Origin: Paramylibacter kogurei
GTDB taxonomy: Bacteria; Pseudomonadota; Alphaproteobacteria; Rhodobacterales; Rhodobacteraceae
Reading direction: 5' to 3'
Assembly (NCBI RefSeq): GCF_002742285.1
Contig: NZ_MDGM01000007.1
Location: forward strand, 186,001-250,000
DNA length: 64,000 nt
The position numbers were made by a program, and so were the translations under genes. The first letter of the stretch is position 1; each line of letters begins with the position of its first letter. Positions 1 through 10,170 of the stretch are shown in pieces. The notes beneath the pieces were generated by a model that saw nothing but the letters and a program-made list of their open reading frames with translations, made no database searches and was not told the origin of the DNA.

Positions 1-671
1 GCCATTGGTTTGGTCTGACATCACGCGCACGTATCGTTTACGCATCCAAAGATCGCGTTGCCGATGGCGAAGTGACAACATACGAAGACTTGGCCGATCC
101 AAAATGGAAAGGGCGCATTTGTATCCGCTCTGGCTTGAATGCCTATAACCTTGCCCTGACATCTGCGGTAATTGCACATCACGGCGAAGAAGGTGCAAAA
201 ACTTGGCTTGAAGGTTTGAAATCAAACCTTGCACGCAAACCACAAGGGAATGATCGCGCACAGGTCAAGGCGATTTACGCCGGCGAATGTGATATCTCCG
301 TAGGTAACACATATTACATGGCCAAAATGCTGGCGGACGAAGAACAAAAAGAATGGGCAAATTCTGTTCGCATTATCTATCCAACATTTGAAAACGCAGG
401 CACACATATGAACCTGTCAGGCGTTGCGATGACAAAGGCGGCGCCAAACAAAGAATCCGCAATGAAATTGATCGAATTCTTGTCCTCTGCACCTGCCCAA
501 GAGCTTTATGCAGAAGTGAACGGCGAATTCCCATTAAAGCCAGGTGCGAAACCATCTGAATTGGTGGCAAGCTGGGGTGAATTCACACCAGATGCGACCC
601 CATTGATTGATATCGCAAATCTGCGCCCTGCATCTTTGAAACTCGTCGAGCAAGTTAATTTCGACGAATAG
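1..671 (+). CDS. Fe(3+) ABC transporter, periplasmic substrate-binding protein (5'-truncated)
   Basis: The reading frame is already open at the left edge (first full codon at base 3), so the N-terminus and signal peptide lie outside the window; an internal GTG at 72 is not the real start. The visible part begins HWFGLTSRARIVYASKDRV, typical of FutA/FbpA-type ferric-iron binding proteins. The segment GNTYYM (near base 305) carries the tandem tyrosines that coordinate Fe3+ in this family. By family knowledge it captures ferric iron in the periplasm and delivers it to a membrane permease. It ends just before a strong terminator, so it is the last gene of its transcript here, which is unusual only in that the permease and ATPase are not seen downstream. 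Confident at family level; iron as substrate is inferred from the Tyr pair. Confidence 0.9.
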   Translation, partial: HWFGLTSRARIVYASKDRVADGEVTTYEDLADPKWKGRICIRSGLNAYNLALTSAVIAHHGEEGAKTWLEGLKSNLARKPQGNDRAQVKAIYAGECDISVGNTYYMAKMLADEEQKEWANSVRIIYPTFENAGTHMNLSGVAMTKAAPNKESAMKLIEFLSSAPAQELYAEVNGEFPLKPGAKPSELVASWGEFTPDATPLIDIANLRPASLKLVEQVNFDE

Positions 672-701
672 TATTGGGAACACACGCATTTACCCAATGC
701 T

Positions 702-732
702 GGCGTCACCTTTTTGGTGGCGCCTTTTTTAT
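702..732 (+). terminator. Rho-independent terminator after the iron-binding protein gene
   Basis: A 9-bp stem, GGCGTCACC at 702-710 and GGTGGCGCC at 716-724 with one G-U pair, encloses a TTTTT loop and is followed directly by a T run from 725. It lies about 30 bases past the stop codon. Confidence 0.85.
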
Positions 733-815
733 TTCTTCAACTGGCAATGATTGACGCTTGTCTGTTTACTTGAATCCCTGCGCGGTGTTAAACCCAAATC
801 AAACAGATATAACGG

Positions 816-2072
816 ATGCATTTCATGACCATTTTACAAGTCGCCTCTTTGTTGATCGTATTGGCAGGGGCGTTTGGCGCCATCAATTATCTTTTCCTGC
901 GGCTCCCCTCATCTATCGGTATCTTGGTTGTGGCCTTGCTGGCATCACTTGTGGTGATGGGGCTTGATCTGGCATTTCCCGCCCTTGGCATGACCAGCGA
1001 AATTCGCAGCGTGGTCAATGAAATCGAATTTTCCGAAGCCCTGCTCGAGGGCATGCTTGGATTATTGCTTTTCGCGGGTGCATTGCATGTGAAAATGGGC
1101 GATCTGCGCCAACAGGGCTGGGTTGTGGCGCTGATGGCGACCATTGGCATCGGTATTTCCACCGTGATCGTTGGATATGGGTTTAGCTGGCTCATGGGCG
1201 CACCCATCTTGATTGCACTGGTGTTTGGCGCATTGATTTCACCAACTGATCCTGTGGCGGTTCTGGGTGTGCTACGCGAAGCAAACCTTCGCAAAGAACT
1301 GGAAACAAAAATCGCGGGCGAAAGCCTGTTTAACGATGGCGTTGGCTATGTCGTGTTTTTGGTGTTGGTTGGCATCGCATTCCCCACCGGTGATGCCCAT
1401 GGCGAAGGTTTGGAAGGTGCCGCAAAATTATTTGTGCAAGAGGCCCTTGGCGGTGCCATTTTGGGTGCGGTACTTGGCTATCTCGTGTTCCAAGTGATGC
1501 GCCGCATTGATGATTACGCGCTAGAGGTTCTACTGTCGCTTGGCCTCGCCTTTGGTGGCTATCAACTGGCGGTATATCTTCATATGTCAGGGCCAATTAT
1601 GGCCGTGGTCGCAGGGTTGTTCATTGGTGATGTTGGCGTCAAATACGGCATGACAGAACAAACACGGCGCTATCTTGATGGGTTCTGGGAATTGGTTGAT
1701 GAAATCCTCAATGCAATCTTATTCCTGTTAATCGGGATCGAAGTCTTCGCAGTCGCATTCAGCATGGATGCAATGTTAAGCGGCGTGATCGTCATCGCAC
1801 TGGCACTGTTTGCACGCCTGATGGCGGTGGCTGTGCCGATCATCATGCTCAAACCATTTCGCACATTCCCATCCGACGTGATCCCGATCATGACATGGGG
1901 TGGGTTAAAGGGTGGTATTTCGGTTGCGCTGGCACTGTCATTGCCCGACAGCGAATGGAAACCTGCGATCCTGACGGCAACATATGTTGTGGTGATTTTT
2001 TCGATCATCATTCAGGGCCTGACCATCGCACCATTGGCAAACAAATTGGGACGTGAACCTGATCTGTTGTGA
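816..2072 (+). CDS. Na+/H+ antiporter of the CPA1/NhaP type
   Basis: A 418-residue, strongly hydrophobic protein with about 12 membrane segments spread over its whole length. It carries the two hallmark stretches of bacterial CPA1 exchangers: SPTDPVAV at about 142-149 and GESLFNDG at about 168-175. The acidic residues of these stretches take part in Na+ and H+ binding in characterised relatives. It lacks the long cytoplasmic C-terminal tail of eukaryotic NHE and of some NhaP proteins. The likely role is expelling Na+ from the cytoplasm in exchange for protons. A start at the second Met (825) is possible and would change nothing of substance. It stands alone between a terminator and the fur gene. 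The cation preference (Na+, K+ or both) cannot be read from sequence. Confidence 0.93.
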   Translation: MHFMTILQVASLLIVLAGAFGAINYLFLRLPSSIGILVVALLASLVVMGLDLAFPALGMTSEIRSVVNEIEFSEALLEGMLGLLLFAGALHVKMGDLRQQGWVVALMATIGIGISTVIVGYGFSWLMGAPILIALVFGALISPTDPVAVLGVLREANLRKELETKIAGESLFNDGVGYVVFLVLVGIAFPTGDAHGEGLEGAAKLFVQEALGGAILGAVLGYLVFQVMRRIDDYALEVLLSLGLAFGGYQLAVYLHMSGPIMAVVAGLFIGDVGVKYGMTEQTRRYLDGFWELVDEILNAILFLLIGIEVFAVAFSMDAMLSGVIVIALALFARLMAVAVPIIMLKPFRTFPSDVIPIMTWGGLKGGISVALALSLPDSEWKPAILTATYVVVIFSIIIQGLTIAPLANKLGREPDLL

Positions 2073-2147
2073 TGAACACAACAGATTTTGGTTTAACCTC
2101 ATTGCTGGCATTGCTACGCTGGCAAAAATGTAAAGACGAGCATTCAT

Positions 2148-2570
2148 ATGGCTGACACCATCATCCAACGCTGCGAGGCATCGGGTCTGCGCATGACCGA
2201 ACAGCGCCGCATCATCGCACGTGTGCTGGAAGATGCGCGCGATCACCCTGATGTGGATGAATTGTTTAACCGCGCCGTTGCAATTGATGCCGCTATTTCC
2301 ATCGCAACCGTTTATCGCACCGTCAAACTCTTCGAAGAAGCGGGCATTTTGGAACGTCACGAATTTGGCGATGGCCGCGCCCGTTACGAGGATGCAACCC
2401 GCGATCATCACGATCATCTGATTGATATGCATTCGGGTGATGTGATCGAATTTGTCGATCCCGACATCGAAGCATTACAAGAAAAAATCGCCCAAAAACT
2501 TGGCTATGAATTACGCGGACATCGGCTTGAACTTTATGGTGTGCCAATCAAAAAATCGGATAAATCATGA
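2148..2570 (+). CDS. fur: Fur-family transcriptional regulator (Fur/Mur type)
   Basis: A 140-residue protein with the Fur winged helix (recognition region ISIATVYRTVKLFEEAG, about 50-66) and the metal-binding segment HHDHLI (about 87-92). After HHDHLI, where classical Fur proteins have a CxxC zinc site, it reads DMHSGDVIEF with no cysteines. This is the pattern of the alphaproteobacterial Fur/Mur branch, whose studied members respond to manganese or iron and repress metal uptake genes. The stop codon overlaps the start of the next gene (ATGA at 2567-2570), so the two are translationally coupled. Whether this copy senses Mn or Fe cannot be decided here. It is not Irr, which has a heme-regulatory motif that is absent. 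Confidence 0.9.
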   Translation: MADTIIQRCEASGLRMTEQRRIIARVLEDARDHPDVDELFNRAVAIDAAISIATVYRTVKLFEEAGILERHEFGDGRARYEDATRDHHDHLIDMHSGDVIEFVDPDIEALQEKIAQKLGYELRGHRLELYGVPIKKSDKS

Positions 2571-3427
2571 ATCCCAATACCCGCAAGGGTATCTTATTAA
2601 TGATCCTGTCCATGCTGGGCTTTGCCCTGTCGGATGCATTTATCAAAGCATCCTCTGGCGTGATGACATCGGGGCAAATCGTTCTCGCACTTGGCATTGG
2701 TGGTACAATTTTATTTGCCACCATTTGTATCGCAAAGGGACAAAAACCATTTTCCAAATCATTCTTTGATCGTGCGGTGATTATCCGCAATCTGGGGGAA
2801 TCTTTTGGGTCCATGGGGATTATCACATCCATCACCTTGATCCCGATTTCCACCGTTTCCGCCATTCAACAGGCCACGCCATTGGTGGTGACACTGGGCG
2901 CGGTTTTGTTTTTTAAAGAATCCGTGGGCTGGCGGCGTTGGCTTGCAATCACTGTTGGTTTTTTCTGTGTTTTGTTGATCATCCGCCCAGGGCTGGATGG
3001 GTTTAACCCCTACGCACTCTTTGCACTGTTGGGGATGTTTGGTCTGTCGATCCGCGATTTGGCAACCCGCCCTGTCAAAGACAGCGTTTCAACGATGCAG
3101 CTTTCTGTATACGGTTATCTGGTGTTGATCCCGACAGGCATCGCGGTCAGCTTGATCACTGGTGGTGCGATTTTGCCCCCGCTTCACACTTTGGGCCATG
3201 CGGCGGTGATCTTGCTCTTTTCCGCCATTGGTTACGTGACCGTCACCATGTCGATGCGCATCGCCCCCCTATCCGATGTGGCACCATTTCGCTATTCGCG
3301 GCTGTTGTTCGCGCTCTTCTTTGGGATTGTGTTTTTTGGCGAACGCCCCGATTGGCAAACCTATCTGGGGTCATTTGGCATCATCATGTCTGGTTTGGTG
3401 CTGTTATGGCGTGAAAAACGCTCTTAA
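2567..3427 (+). CDS. EamA/DMT-superfamily transporter
   Basis: A 286-residue protein with about ten membrane segments in two homologous EamA halves. Near position 75 it has a GESFGSMG-like stretch and around 235-245 the sequence PLSDVAPFRYSRLLFAL, both common in drug/metabolite exporters of this superfamily. Substrates of the superfamily range from amino acids to nucleotides and drugs, and nothing here narrows the choice. The start overlaps the fur stop by four bases (ATGA), so it is co-transcribed and coupled with the metal regulator. That coupling does not by itself make it a metal transporter. Confidence 0.85.
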   Translation: MNPNTRKGILLMILSMLGFALSDAFIKASSGVMTSGQIVLALGIGGTILFATICIAKGQKPFSKSFFDRAVIIRNLGESFGSMGIITSITLIPISTVSAIQQATPLVVTLGAVLFFKESVGWRRWLAITVGFFCVLLIIRPGLDGFNPYALFALLGMFGLSIRDLATRPVKDSVSTMQLSVYGYLVLIPTGIAVSLITGGAILPPLHTLGHAAVILLFSAIGYVTVTMSMRIAPLSDVAPFRYSRLLFALFFGIVFFGERPDWQTYLGSFGIIMSGLVLLWREKRS

Positions 3428-3443
3428 ACCTTCCCTAACGGCA

Positions 3444-4772
<1,329 letters not shown>

Positions 4773-4789
4773 TCCAAACAAATCCAGTG

Positions 4790-4825
4790 AAACGCCCGTC
4801 TGTACCAACAGGCGGGCGTTTTTCG
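4790..4825 (+). terminator. Rho-independent terminator after eno
   Basis: AAACGCCCGTCTG at 4790-4802 pairs with CAGGCGGGCGTTT at 4809-4821 (13 bp, one G-U) around a TACCAA loop, and the 3' arm runs into a T tract. Confidence 0.9.
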
Positions 4826-4886
4826 TTTATCTTTGACCAATGCGCACGGCACGTTTAAACCACGCACAAACAGTGAAAGAATTATC

Positions 4887-5510
4887 ATGGCCGACCAAGA
4901 CACACCGCAAATTTACCTGATCACACCGCCCAGTGTTGATCTGGAAACATACCCCAAACAATTGGCGGGCCTGTTGAACGAATTTGATATTGCATGTGTG
5001 CGCATTGCATTGGCCAGCAATGATGAATCCACCATCAGCCGTACCGCCGATGCCGTGCGCGAAACCTGTCACAAAAGCGAGGTCGCATGCGTGATCGACA
5101 CGCATCACCGATTGGTGACACCTCTTGGGCTTGATGGTGTGCACCTGTCCGATGGTGGTCGTAACCTGCGCGATATTCGCAAGGATCTGGGCCAAGACGC
5201 CATCATCGGCGCGCATTGTGGCACATCAAAACATGCGGGCATGACCGCGGGCGAAATCGGTGCCGATTACGTCTGTTTTGGCCCTGTTGGCCAATCCGCA
5301 CTTGGCAGCGGCGAATTGGCTGCGTTTGAAACATTTGAATGGTGGTCACAAATGGTCGAAATTCCCGTGGTTGCCGAAGGATCGCTTGATCTGGACACGG
5401 TGGAACGTCTAGCACCCGTGGTGGATTGGTTCGCCTTTGGTAGCGAGATTTGGGATGCACCCGATGGGGCCGCGGCACAGTTGGGCGCGTTTATCAAACG
5501 CCTTGGCTAA
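4887..5510 (+). CDS. Thiamine-phosphate synthase-like (ThiE/TenI fold) protein
   Basis: The best start is the ATG at 4887 (207 residues, MADQDTPQIYLITPP), because homologous sequence begins there; the frame is open further upstream to 4833 but with no family similarity. The sequence follows the ThiE/TenI TIM-barrel pattern: IYLITPP at the start, then VCVIDTHHRLVTPLGLDGVHLSD and GADYVCFGPV. ThiE joins the thiazole and pyrimidine moieties of thiamine. Several canonical ThiE features are altered: the phosphate-binding glycine stretch is weak and the usual TK after the FGPV segment is replaced by GQSALG. It may therefore be a TenI-like or diverged paralogue rather than the main thiamine enzyme. 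No thiamine (TPP) riboswitch is visible upstream. Its 3' end overlaps the convergent olsA gene by 17 bases. Confidence 0.72.
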   Translation: MADQDTPQIYLITPPSVDLETYPKQLAGLLNEFDIACVRIALASNDESTISRTADAVRETCHKSEVACVIDTHHRLVTPLGLDGVHLSDGGRNLRDIRKDLGQDAIIGAHCGTSKHAGMTAGEIGADYVCFGPVGQSALGSGELAAFETFEWWSQMVEIPVVAEGSLDLDTVERLAPVVDWFAFGSEIWDAPDGAAAQLGAFIKRLG

Positions 5511-6303
5511 AATCCAAGCTGGATTTCACTGCCGCCTCGGCAACACGTGCCAGTTCTTTGCGATCATTAAACGCGTTTAAATGCAATGGGTCGTGAAAGG
5601 TCAGTGTGATCTGTCCCTGTCTCCAATGTGACAACACCATGCCAAAATGCGCGCCAAAGCTCATATCACCCCACCAGCCATAAAAATCTGCGCGTTCGCC
5701 ATCTGGTGCATGATACATCACAGAAACGGGTTGTATCCACATATCCTGCGTTTGCGCCGCATCAAAAAACGCGGCAAACAGGGATGATCGAAATGGCAAT
5801 ACACGCCGCCCGTCGGTGCTTGTCCCTTCTGGAAAAAACAAAAGCTTGTGCCCCATCGCGATACGTTCATTGAACTGTGATTTATGACGATGTGCTTGGG
5901 TGGTTTTGCGTTCGATAAATACCGTGCCTGTGCTGCGTGCAATCGGCCCCAACACGGGCCAGCCTGATACATCGGCCTTGGATACAAAATAAACCCGTTG
6001 CGCGGCGTTTAGCGAAAAAATATCCAACCATGATGCATGATTTGCCACCACCCCGCCGTGATGTTTCATCGGTGTGCCATGCACATTCAAACGTATTCCC
6101 AAAATGCGCAAACTGATCCGACAGGCGCATTGCACAATCCGTTGCCCTGCGTGATGAAACCCAATCAGGCGCAATATTATCAGCGGCACCATCAACCCAA
6201 AAATCACAATCGCCAGCGCCGTTGTGCGCAGGATCACCAACACCCAGCCCACCATTGTAGGCCGCGTCAATGCGGGTTCCGGCAGGCCATGCCACAAAAA
6301 CAT
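5494..6303 (-). CDS. olsA: 1-acyl-sn-glycerol-3-phosphate acyltransferase family protein, likely OlsA (lyso-ornithine lipid acyltransferase)
   Basis: A 269-residue PlsC-family protein with one N-terminal membrane segment (about 18-45), the catalytic HX4D motif NHASWLD (about 88-94) and the acyl-acceptor motif FPEGTSTDG. It starts one base after the stop of the OlsB-like gene. That pairing is the classical olsBA arrangement: OlsB makes lyso-ornithine lipid and OlsA adds the second fatty acid, giving phosphorus-free membrane ornithine lipid. The assignment to OlsA rather than PlsC (phosphatidic acid synthesis) rests on the neighbour. R. capsulatus OlsA is known to do both jobs, so a dual role is possible. 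Its tail overlaps the ThiE-like gene tail-to-tail. Confidence 0.85.
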   Translation of the reverse strand: MFLWHGLPEPALTRPTMVGWVLVILRTTALAIVIFGLMVPLIILRLIGFHHAGQRIVQCACRISLRILGIRLNVHGTPMKHHGGVVANHASWLDIFSLNAAQRVYFVSKADVSGWPVLGPIARSTGTVFIERKTTQAHRHKSQFNERIAMGHKLLFFPEGTSTDGRRVLPFRSSLFAAFFDAAQTQDMWIQPVSVMYHAPDGERADFYGWWGDMSFGAHFGMVLSHWRQGQITLTFHDPLHLNAFNDRKELARVAEAAVKSSLDFSQGV

Positions 6304-6304
6304 G

Positions 6305-7075
6305 CTATGCCCCCTTTGCGTAGCGCAGACGTTGGGTCTGTGGCATTTTTTGCGTATCCATAATCATGCACACATCAATCGTATTGAACGCATGATCAAC
6401 AAAGGCGCCCGCCCCAACAACACCACCCAAACGCAGGTATGATTTTATCAAACTGGGCATTTGGCGCATGGCGGCAAGGCGATCCACCTGATCACGTGGC
6501 AAAATATTCATGTCAACGACGCTGTTCCCACGCGCCACAGGGCGCATGCATTCAGGGGCCAGATGATTGTGATGCAAATGCGATAATGCATGGGCATAGA
6601 TTTGCGCATCAATCCCGGCAAATGACGCCACACCAAACAAGATTTCAATCTGATTTTGTGCAACATAATCGCCCAAACCCTGCCATAACAAATGCAGTGC
6701 ACCACCCCCGCGATGCCCTTGGGCCAAACATGACCGCCCCAATTCAACCGATCTGCGTTGGCTGTTTGTAAATGGTGAAAAATCATATTCACAGTCACCA
6801 TAAAATCCCAAACCCTGTGCGGCGGTATCGCTGGGTAACAGACGATACACCCCGACAACATTTTCATCAGGATCATCAATTTCACGATCAATTAAAATCA
6901 GATGGTCGAAATAGGGATCAAAACGATCGTATTCGCGTTTTGCACGGTGGCATTCATCGCTAACCGTTGCCCCCATTTCCGTGACAAACACCCGATAACG
7001 CAAACGCTGTGCCGCCAAAATTTCGGAATCGGTTTGTGCGATTTTCACCAGATATTTTGATTCATCAATAATCAT
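6305..7075 (-). CDS. olsB: L-ornithine N(alpha)-acyltransferase
   Basis: A 256-residue GNAT-fold acyltransferase of the OlsB family. Characteristic sequence includes LRYRVFVTEMGA near the N-terminus, YRLLPSDTAAQGLGFY around 95-110 and SVELGRSCLA around 130. The family transfers a 3-hydroxyacyl group from acyl carrier protein to the alpha-amino group of ornithine, the first step in ornithine lipid synthesis at the inner membrane. The gene is directly followed by the olsA-like acyltransferase. In bacteria where this is studied the pathway is often induced by phosphate limitation, but no Pho box was recognised upstream. Confidence 0.9.
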   Translation of the reverse strand: MIIDESKYLVKIAQTDSEILAAQRLRYRVFVTEMGATVSDECHRAKREYDRFDPYFDHLILIDREIDDPDENVVGVYRLLPSDTAAQGLGFYGDCEYDFSPFTNSQRRSVELGRSCLAQGHRGGGALHLLWQGLGDYVAQNQIEILFGVASFAGIDAQIYAHALSHLHHNHLAPECMRPVARGNSVVDMNILPRDQVDRLAAMRQMPSLIKSYLRLGGVVGAGAFVDHAFNTIDVCMIMDTQKMPQTQRLRYAKGA

Positions 7076-7167
7076 GGGCGTTCTATAATATCTTCGTCAC
7101 CAAACTGCACCCAAAATCATAAAACCTCTCCCAACGACACTAAATCGCCTTTAAGTTGTCTAAAAAT

Positions 7168-7347
7168 TCACCTATTGCTTTGGCTAATTAACTCTAGGGA
7201 AATCAAAGCGCCATTAATGACGACTTTTCCCGCTTGTTCAAAATTAACGGTGATTTTATGCCCAACCACAGATTGTACCTGTCCAACCCCCCAATCGCTT
7301 TGATCGGGGTGTTTTACCAATTGGCCAGGTGTCAAAAATTCATTCAC
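7168..7347 (-). CDS. Small DUF3553-family protein
   Basis: A 59-residue protein when started at GTG 7347 (VNEFLTPGQLVKHPDQSDWG...). The open frame extends to 7407, but the extra residues show no family pattern, and AGGA lies seven bases before the GTG. The conserved core HPDQSDWGVGQVQSVVG followed by ITVNFEQAGKVVI matches DUF3553, a small domain common in Alphaproteobacteria. It resembles the short beta-barrel of CarD-type and other SH3-like folds. Function is unknown. It is transcribed divergently from chpT with only 32 bases between the two starts. Confidence 0.8.
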   Translation of the reverse strand: MNEFLTPGQLVKHPDQSDWGVGQVQSVVGHKITVNFEQAGKVVINGALISLELISQSNR

Positions 7348-7379
7348 AACATCGTCCTTATGATTCAGAGCTTTCGCTA

Positions 7380-7991
7380 ATGTACAAAGATATTGAAACC
7401 ATTTCATCCTTAATCAGTTCGCGCATCTGTCATGATATGGTCAGCCCCGTTGGCGCAATTCGCAACGGTTTGGAATTGCTTGAAATGTCTGGCATCGCGC
7501 CCAGCATTGAATTGGATTTAATCAATCAAAGCGCACTAAACGCCAACGCACGCCTGTCATTTTTACGCATCGCCTTTGGTGATGCGGGGGCTGGATCGAT
7601 GTTATCGCAAACCGAAATCATCGCAATTATCGACAATTATTATAAAAACAAACGTGTGCAGGTTGATTGGCAAGTGGCGCGTGATCAACCCCGCCCACAG
7701 ATTAAAATCTTGCTGTTGTTGTTGATGTGCTTTGAAACTGGCCTGCCTTATGGCGGGGAAATTTTGGTGCGCAAGGCGGATTCAAATTGGGCGGTAAGTG
7801 CCAACGATGAACGCGCCGCATTTGATTCCCCGCAATGGGACGGGATGATCACAGGACAGGATATCGCATTATCATCCGCAACGGTTCATTTCGAATTGGC
7901 GCGCATGGCGCTTGCGGTGAATGACATCACACCTGAATGGCGTCGCATGCCAAATTCCATGCGATTACAGTTTCAAACCAAAGTGGCCTAA
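7380..7991 (+). CDS. chpT: Histidine phosphotransferase ChpT
   Basis: A 203-residue protein when started at the ATG at 7380; the frame is open to a GTG at 7329, but homology begins at MYKDIETISSLISSRICHD. The phosphorylatable histidine lies in RICHDMVSPVGAIRNGLELL (His about 18), the dimerisation and phosphotransfer helix of ChpT. The C-terminal part is the degenerate ATPase-like domain that does not bind ATP. In Alphaproteobacteria ChpT carries phosphate from the hybrid kinase CckA to CtrA and CpdR. In Rhodobacterales this relay controls motility, gene transfer agents and cell-cycle traits. No sensor kinase or CtrA gene lies in this window. Confidence 0.87.
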   Translation: MYKDIETISSLISSRICHDMVSPVGAIRNGLELLEMSGIAPSIELDLINQSALNANARLSFLRIAFGDAGAGSMLSQTEIIAIIDNYYKNKRVQVDWQVARDQPRPQIKILLLLLMCFETGLPYGGEILVRKADSNWAVSANDERAAFDSPQWDGMITGQDIALSSATVHFELARMALAVNDITPEWRRMPNSMRLQFQTKVA

Positions 7992-7993
7992 AT

Positions 7994-8524
7994 TCAATCA
8001 ACCGCTTTCATACCGTCGCGAAAGCGGCGCATGTTTTCTTGATAGCTAAGTGCCGATGCCGTCAGCATCTGTATGGTTTGCGCATCCAATTGGCGCGCAA
8101 CCTTGCCCGGCGCACCGATCACCAATGATCCATCGGGGATCACTTTGCCCTCCGTCACCATTGCGCCCGCACCGATCAAACAGTTTTTGCCGATCACCGC
8201 ACCGTTCATCACCGATGCGCCCATGCCGATCAGGCTATTGTCGCCAATGGTGCAGCCGTGCAAAATCGCCTTATGCCCAATCGTGCAATTTTCACCGATG
8301 GTCAGGGGAAACCCCATGTCGGTGTGAAGAACAGAATTTTCCTGAATATTTGTACCCGTGCCAATGGTGATCATTTCATTGTCACCGCGTGCCACCGCGC
8401 CAAACCAAATTCCAACGCCACCATGAATGGTGACTTTGCCCATCACATGTGCGCCGGGCGCAATCCAATAATCGTCTTTGTCAACAACTGTTGGCATAAT
8501 GCCATCAAGTGTATAAATCGTCAT
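7994..8524 (-). CDS. Gamma carbonic anhydrase family protein
   Basis: A 176-residue left-handed beta-helix protein with hexapeptide repeats throughout. The metal-binding histidines typical of gamma-class enzymes are visible in ENSVLHTD and IGHKAILHG. Members catalyse CO2 hydration or are inactive structural homologues (YrdA, PaaY). The start overlaps the guanylate kinase stop by four bases (ATGA), so it is the last gene of yicC-gmk-gCA. It converges with chpT, leaving only two bases between their stops. Activity cannot be inferred from sequence alone. Confidence 0.9.
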   Translation of the reverse strand: MTIYTLDGIMPTVVDKDDYWIAPGAHVMGKVTIHGGVGIWFGAVARGDNEMITIGTGTNIQENSVLHTDMGFPLTIGENCTIGHKAILHGCTIGDNSLIGMGASVMNGAVIGKNCLIGAGAMVTEGKVIPDGSLVIGAPGKVARQLDAQTIQMLTASALSYQENMRRFRDGMKAVD

Positions 8525-9168
8525 TTCAACGCCTCGAATTCTTCGTTTAATTTGGTGACGTGTTCCATCAAATCGTTGCGGCGAATGCGTTTTGTGCGTT
8601 CGGCGACCAGGATTGATTTAAGCGTTTCAAACGCCTTGTCCAAATCATCATTAACGATCAGATATTGATATTCTGCCCAATGGCTTATCTCGTCACGTGC
8701 CTTGGCCATGCGGTTCGCCACCACTTCGGCGCTGTCTTGGCCGCGGCTTTGCAATCGGCGTTCCAATTCAATGATCGACGGGGGCAGGATGAAAATGGAA
8801 ACCACATCGTGGTTCATGGATGATGCACGGATTTGTTGACCACCCTGCCAATCGACATCAAACACCACATCATTGCCAACGGCAATCGCCTCTTCCACTG
8901 GTTTTTTCGGGGAACCATATCGGTTTCCAAAAACTTCGGCATGTTCCAACATGCCCCCATCATCCACGATTTGTTGGAATTCTTCGGGGGTTTTGAAATA
9001 ATAATCGCGCCCGTTCTCCTCGCCTGGGCGTGGGGGGCGTGTGGTGGCGGATACGGAAAATCGCATGTTCGGATCCCAATCCAGCAACATATGCGACAAG
9101 GTCGATTTGCCCGCCCCAGATGGCGACGACAGGATCACCAATAAACCGCGTCGATGTGTTTGTGCCAT
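8521..9168 (-). CDS. gmk: Guanylate kinase
   Basis: A 215-residue protein when started at the ATG at 9168 ([18 protein letters not shown]...). GGAG lies eight bases upstream, overlapping the end of yicC; the frame itself extends to 9198. The P-loop [10 protein letters not shown] and the GMP-binding stretch [19 protein letters not shown] are intact. It phosphorylates GMP to GDP in the cytoplasm. The yicC-gmk gene pair is widely conserved. Confidence 0.97.
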   Translation of the reverse strand: MAQTHRRGLLVILSSPSGAGKSTLSHMLLDWDPNMRFSVSATTRPPRPGEENGRDYYFKTPEEFQQIVDDGGMLEHAEVFGNRYGSPKKPVEEAIAVGNDVVFDVDWQGGQQIRASSMNHDVVSIFILPPSIIELERRLQSRGQDSAEVVANRMAKARDEISHWAEYQYLIVNDDLDKAFETLKSILVAERTKRIRRNDLMEHVTKLNEEFEALK

Positions 9169-9172
9169 CTGA

Positions 9173-10066
9173 TTACTCCACGTTTTGAACTTGTTCACGC
9201 ATCTGGTCTATGATCGTTTTCAGGTCAAGCCCTATGCGCGTTAATTCCGTGGAACCCGATTTGGAACATAACGTATTTGCCTCGCGGTTGAATTCTTGCA
9301 TTAAAAAATCAAATTTGCGCCCGATGGCGCCTTTGGTTTTTAACAATGCTTTGGCCGCGTCCACATGTGCGCGGAGCCGATCCAATTCTTCGGTAATGTC
9401 ATTTTTCACCGCGATGATCGCCAATTCTTGTTCCAAGCGGGTTTCATCCAAACCATCGCTTGCATCCAAGATTGCCGCCAGTTGCGATTGCAATCGCGCC
9501 TTGATGACGTCTTGGCGCAAATCGGCACTTGTGGCGGCGGCATCGGTCAATTTGGCGATGGATGCAATCTGAGATTGTAGCACCTTGGTTAACGCCGCAC
9601 CTTCATCGGCGCGTGCCTCGGCAAATTTGTTAACCAATTCGTCCAACTGTGCCCCTGCCGCCGCGATCCAATCCGCATCGTTTTCACCCGCTTGCGATTG
9701 ACGTTCCAGCACCATTGGCAAAGACAAAAGCGTTGAAACATCGGTTTCACGCACGCCCAGCCCCGCCATTTTTGCCGCATTCACGGCGATTTTTTCTGCG
9801 GCAACTACGGCGTCCAAAGCGGCCATATTCAACATTGGTGTCGCGCCCAGTTCATCTTGTTTCATTTTCAGTGATACAAAAATTGTGCCACGCGCACATT
9901 TTGCAGAAACCTTTGATTTCACGTCTTTTTCCAACACATCACAACCATCCGGCAATCGTTGGCGCAGATCAAAACCCTTGTTATTGACGGATCGAATTTC
10001 CCAAGCCCAACTGACGTGGTCATGCTGTCCTGTAACACTGGCAAAGCCAGTCATTGAATTAACCAT
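9173..10066 (-). CDS. YicC/YloC-family endoribonuclease
   Basis: A 297-residue protein beginning MVNSMTGFA, the universal YicC start, and ending with the hallmark GRKFDFLMQEFNREANTLCSK around residues 245-265. Recent work on YicC/YloC family members shows endoribonuclease activity; the protein acts in the cytoplasm and affects RNA turnover. It is the first gene of the yicC-gmk-gamma carbonic anhydrase unit, with its stop a few bases before the gmk start. The 137 bases upstream are shared with the divergent PAS-domain gene. Confidence 0.93.
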   Translation of the reverse strand: MVNSMTGFASVTGQHDHVSWAWEIRSVNNKGFDLRQRLPDGCDVLEKDVKSKVSAKCARGTIFVSLKMKQDELGATPMLNMAALDAVVAAEKIAVNAAKMAGLGVRETDVSTLLSLPMVLERQSQAGENDADWIAAAGAQLDELVNKFAEARADEGAALTKVLQSQIASIAKLTDAAATSADLRQDVIKARLQSQLAAILDASDGLDETRLEQELAIIAVKNDITEELDRLRAHVDAAKALLKTKGAIGRKFDFLMQEFNREANTLCSKSGSTELTRIGLDLKTIIDQMREQVQNVE

Positions 10067-10170
10067 ACGTTAAATCCGCCCTTTTGAATTGATACAATTT
10101 TATGGCAATACGCAATAATTGCAAACAATACAGAACCAAGCAGCGAATGTTGCACCTGTGTTGTTGAGAA

